Source of the DNA: Hetaerina americana
Taxonomy: Eukaryota; Arthropoda; Insecta; Odonata; Calopterygidae
Length of the DNA stretch: 64,000 nt
NCBI GenBank assembly: GCA_022747635.1
Contig: JAKTNV010000003.1
Span: 14,998,911-15,062,910, forward strand
Direction of reading: 5' to 3'
In this document: piece after piece, positions 60,545 to 64,000 of the stretch
Layout of the letters: the number at the start of each line of letters is the position of its first letter
How positions within the stretch are numbered: the stretch's first letter is position 1
Notes under the pieces: generated by a model
What the model saw: only the letters and a program-made list of their open reading frames with translations
Databases searched by the model: none
What the model was told of the DNA's origin: nothing
Program-made: the position numbers and the translations under genes

Positions 60545-60769
60545 GCTGCATCATGGGGTGCAGTTTTTTAGTTTTTTTCGGTATATGTGTTTGCATGAGT
60601 ATTGGATGAAGGGATTTTTGCATGAGTGTGTGCGCTGCTGTGGGTGTAATTTTCCGTTTTGTTTTTTTGCATGTGGTATTTTTCTTTTTTACGGTTGGTT
60701 ACCTAACACCCCCCGCCACACGCCCTTGCGGCGGCTTGCGGGGTATTATGTAGATGTAGATGTAGATGA
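60545..60769 (+). mobile_element. 5'-truncated copy of the CR1-like LINE (3' end only)
   Basis: It matches the reverse complement of about 7814-8045 with scattered differences, including the GC-rich terminal segment and the (TGTAGA)3 tail. Only about 225 bp of 3' untranslated region is present, the usual result of incomplete reverse transcription in this group. Confidence 0.9.
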
Positions 60770-61379
60770 AAAATGTATTAAACATTCTTCCTCTTTCAGT
60801 CACCTTGATTCAGTAGGATATTATTTTTGTATATACATGATTTCAATCATAACCCCAAACTAGATAAAGATAAGGATAGATACTGGTTGAATTAAAATCA
60901 AACCTAACCTTTCCCCAGAGTTGGCTCGTTTAGAGAAATCGAAAAATATGAAATAGCTCAGGAAATATGCTTAAGTGAATTACTGTGTTTTTTAATTTGT
61001 TATTTGAGTATAAAATATAGATCTTGATGTAACAACTAGGCCAGAACGTATCAAGGATGGACTGTAGCCAGCCGTGAAGGTTGAGCTGCGATCTAAAATA
61101 CCCTTTGGATTTTGTCAGCTCGTCAGAGCTTCTCTAAGGAAAATGCCGCCACTAATTATGTGATCCTGGAAGAACACATGATACAATAGAGAATCTAACA
61201 ATAGTTCCCAAATAGTTTCCTCAAGAGTCTCTTTCCCTATAATTTATAGATATGCTTGGAAAAATAATTATGAAAATAGAAGGAACCTTGAACTATTCTT
61301 AATCATGTGTACAAATGCTCTCTTCAGAGAAAATAAAGCATATAAATATTATAAAATATTTAATACTAAACATTATTCT
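60770..61379. other. AT-rich stretch, nothing recognised
   Basis: No open frame with motifs and no repeats seen. Confidence 0.5.
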
Positions 61380-61541
61380 CGTCACTGAATAAATAAACTT
61401 GGAATTTTTTCACAAAAACTTTATCATACTACTGCCGGTTTCGACGCATATGGGAAATAGGTGAGGTCACTTATGCTTCGAAACCAGTAGTAGTATAATA
61501 AAGCTTTTGGAAACAATGCTTAGGTTATTTATTTAGTGATC
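61380..61541. repeat. Imperfect inverted repeat, about 70-bp arms (fold-back/MITE candidate)
   Basis: The arms 61380-61450 and 61471-61541 pair over most of their length around a 20-nt spacer. The inner parts share CGGTTTCGACGCAT-like and ATGCTTCGAAACC-like sequence, and the outer parts share TCACTGAATAAATAAA and its complement with mismatches. No protein capacity. Confidence 0.8.
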
Positions 61542-62219
61542 ATGAATTTACACAAAGTAGAGCCGTAAATCATCGATGTCATTACTCTCTTCGTTCTCGT
61601 CAGCAGTCTAAAAGTCCACTGGTGCGATTTAAAATGAACGTTTTCACAGAAAACAACGGTTACTGTAAAATAGAGGTTGGGGAAAGGTTTCAGAAACAGG
61701 AAAATCCAAACGTTCAGACGCTAACATTACCTATTGATGAATCGCCTTCTAGAAGAGCACGTTCAGTGGAACATAGTCAATTGGTCTAATCCTTCAAAAG
61801 GTGACTCAAATTTTAGCCGCCAGATACATTTATTTTAACAATCTTTGTCCAAAAATATCTGTTATTTCTATATATTGCCTTTAAATTGTGGTTCACATAA
61901 TAGCAAATATGATAAAATAATACTTGTTTATTGGATGACAGTACGTGAAAAACGTCATGCCACTCTATCGTGAGATTCAGCCTGTCAACTCACACATCCA
62001 TTTTCCACATTTTTTTCTTCCGATAACAAAACTCGTCTCCATCATCCCCTCTCCGCAGGAGATCACTCGTATATATATTCCATCCCCCATCCTCTCCACG
62101 CATATGAATACACTTAAATATTCGTACGCAAACCCTTTACTGCCGAGACACCCTGGTATCCACCCCCCAGTGTGTCTCCATAACGGCAGCCTAAACTCAC
62201 TCCCATCTCCATAGTAACT
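61542..62219. other. Stretch without recognised gene
   Basis: Ordinary AT-rich sequence becoming pyrimidine-rich after 62030; an 89-codon frame at 61945-62214 has no domain. Confidence 0.5.
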
Positions 62220-62900
62220 ACCCTGCCCCCTTCCGCCGCCCATTCCCCCTACGAACGAGCCGAACTAGTTCCTCCCTCCCTTGGGGGACCATGTGTTGAC
62301 GGAGAGTGTATCTTATGGCGACTCTAATCTCTTTAATGCGATCATGACGGTCCGTCGCCTCTTCACGCGCGCGACTCATCGTCCCGACCAACCCTGTCAG
62401 TTTAAGGGGTAATTTCTCCGCACGACTCCTCTCTCAAACATCTGAGGCCCACCGGCCGAGAGGAGTGGGCCCTCATCGTTTCGAATGCTCGTTATATGGG
62501 CGGTGGAAAGGAGTGACCTCCCTCCTTCCCCATTGCCCTGACGCCAGCCGTCAGCCGTCGTCACCATAACCAGCATGCAGCCTCACCACCTCTCGAACCC
62601 GCGCGAATGGACGGCAAAATGAGAGAGCATCCTCGCACGAGCAAACCTGATTATTTGACGAGAGAGGGAACCAAGTCATTTGTTTGGCCTCGTTCGGTCG
62701 CCTTTTGTGTATTTTTCGGACGTCGCCCGGCGCGAGAGACTCCTGTGTGCGTGTGACTAATGACCGATTATCGGTGCGCAGTTTGCTGCTGCGGTCGCAG
62801 CGTGTACTTAATAAGTCTGGTAGATTGAGTGGTTCTCTTGACGGGAGAATGGGAGAGAAAGGAGAGGCAGTAGAGTGGAAAAGTGAGTGAAAATGAAAAA
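62220..62900. other. CpG-containing GC-rich island
   Basis: This block is balanced in C and G and rich in CpG (for example 62340-62400 and 62690-62760), unlike the purine-skewed islands. It could be a promoter-type island, but no transcript signal or exon can be read from it. Confidence 0.5.
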
Positions 62901-63097
62901 GGATGTGGCCTAGGGCTAGGGATTTGGAGGACTCACTATTTCATTCCAAGCTAAAAGAAACTCCCCGAAAGATATGTTTTTATCCCAGAAGCAAAAGGAT
63001 GAATAGCGAGGTTTTGTTCCATCCCATATCTGGTAGGCTCACGGTTGATTGTAATCAGGAGACGGTCAGATCGGACACAGGTATTTTAAATGCGCGG

Positions 63098-63160
63098 ACA
63101 AATGAGGCATGTTGGTCTACATGCCTAAATGAGGCATGTAGACCAACATGCCTCATTTGT
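63098..63160. repeat. Perfect 29-bp inverted repeat with 5-nt loop
   Basis: The arms 63098-63126 and 63132-63160 are exact reverse complements, separated by AAATG. The sub-motif AATGAGGCATGT occurs twice on the plus strand and once on the minus strand within the structure. Confidence 0.97.
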
Positions 63161-64000
63161 TTTCAGTGAAAGGTCGTAGAGATCTGATTACGAGAGGTGC
63201 ACCATGATTCGAACCTCTCTATCTGTGATTGTGCTTTGCCCATACTTCAACATTAATGTAATTCATGCTTAAACGTTTAAACATGGGCTGCTATTTCATA
63301 ATCACTTTATTTTAACCTAATAGTAATTGCGCCTCGCTAGTCTTCTATTTTGTTAACTTCATAGCGGAATACGGTATAAAAAGACCAGATAGGCAGCTAT
63401 AAGAATTTATGGCATAAATTTATTTCTCAAGAGTATCTAGAAAATGATGTCAGCATTGGCTCCAAAACTATGGATACATCTCAGTCAATAATCCCATTTG
63501 TACTTGCCATAATCACAAATTTGGAGTTTTATTTATAGAGTTGGTAGAAGATGTTCACTCATTAAAATGAAAATGCATGAAGATTGCATACAAGTTAATA
63601 ACCTCCCGCTAAAAGCGCACTGATGACTGTTAGAAAATGAAGTTTGAAAATCTCAGCCATACATACAAGTATATATGTAAATGTAAGGACATTTTTGAAA
63701 CCGAGCTAATCCTAGAATCTCTGGCTCCTGATTTAAGACACTACTCCTTAATGGTGGTACCTACCGACTAAGATCAAAAACTAAAATTACGGTTAAAAGG
63801 CAAGGTGAATGCTTTGGAAATAGACTTACTTTTTGTCGCAGTTTTTTGATCTATATTTTCGGGAATTAGGTAAATTTAAGAGAGAGTAAAAAATTTTATT
63901 TTTTCGTATTTTGAAAAATGACTTGTTTGATTGGTCTAAGTATAAATTGGTTTATATATAAGCATGCATCCATGCGCAAGCTTCTATTGATTACAAAAAG
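63161..64000. other. AT-rich stretch, nothing recognised
   Basis: A B-box-like GGTTCGAATCA on the minus strand near 63205-63215 lacks a credible A box. No genes or elements seen. Confidence 0.5.

Noticed and set aside
63180..63240. tRNA on the minus strand (B-box-like GGTTCGAATCA)
   Set aside because: No A box at proper spacing and no stem pairing.

Overview
The window looks like a stretch of arthropod (probably insect) nuclear DNA made almost entirely of mobile-element remains and non-coding DNA. Reasons: mariner/Tc1-type transposons with TA target duplications, a CR1-like non-LTR retrotransposon (LINE) ending in a TGTAGA hexamer tail, several decayed copies of a second LINE family, and tRNA-derived short repeats. 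The background is AT-rich and broken by many short GC-rich, often purine-skewed islands. I found no host protein-coding gene I can defend, no bacterial gene organisation and no CRISPR array. The species assignment is inference from element types only.

Layout. 1-7.5 kb: a tRNA-like tandem repeat (491-962), then non-coding DNA with GC-rich islands. 7.5-12.8 kb: a short fold-back repeat (7497-7650) and a nearly full-length CR1-like LINE on the minus strand (7814 to about 12765). This LINE has an ORF1 with an esterase-like domain, and an endonuclease/reverse transcriptase ORF2 broken by one stop codon and one frameshift. ORF1 and ORF2 meet at a canonical -1 frameshift heptamer. 12.8-32 kb: non-coding, with two relics of the second LINE family (about 17700-18290 on +, 27600-28330 on -), a second fold-back repeat (28386-28556) and many GC-rich islands. 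32-42 kb: an internally deleted mariner with an intact short ORF (32479-33395), a third fold-back repeat (38039-38183) and a second mariner family (40967-41721). 42-54 kb: more LINE relics, two adjacent decayed mariners (46839-47754, 47863-48744), and a nested locus at 50.5-53.9 kb. 54-64 kb: GC islands, an (AT)n tract joined to a tRNA-derived SINE, a 1.7 kb LINE relic, a 5'-truncated copy of the CR1-like 3' end, and two palindromes.

The most unusual object is at 51231-53879. A mariner copy, nearly identical to the one at 40967-41721 but in opposite orientation, sits inside a LINE relic. It contains a 1.88 kb insert made of three 335-bp tRNA-like units in one orientation, followed by about 2.65 units in the other. 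The uninterrupted mariner copy in the same window supplies the empty site and shows a 12-13 bp target duplication. Three shorter loci (7497, 28386, 38039) share the same outer ends and an inverted left part; two of them have 11-12 bp duplications. This points to a fold-back, tRNA-like mobile family whose mechanism I cannot assign.

The elements do not form a pathway. They record successive insertion, internal deletion and nesting. All coding elements seen are defective, so any recent movement must have used enzymes supplied from elsewhere.
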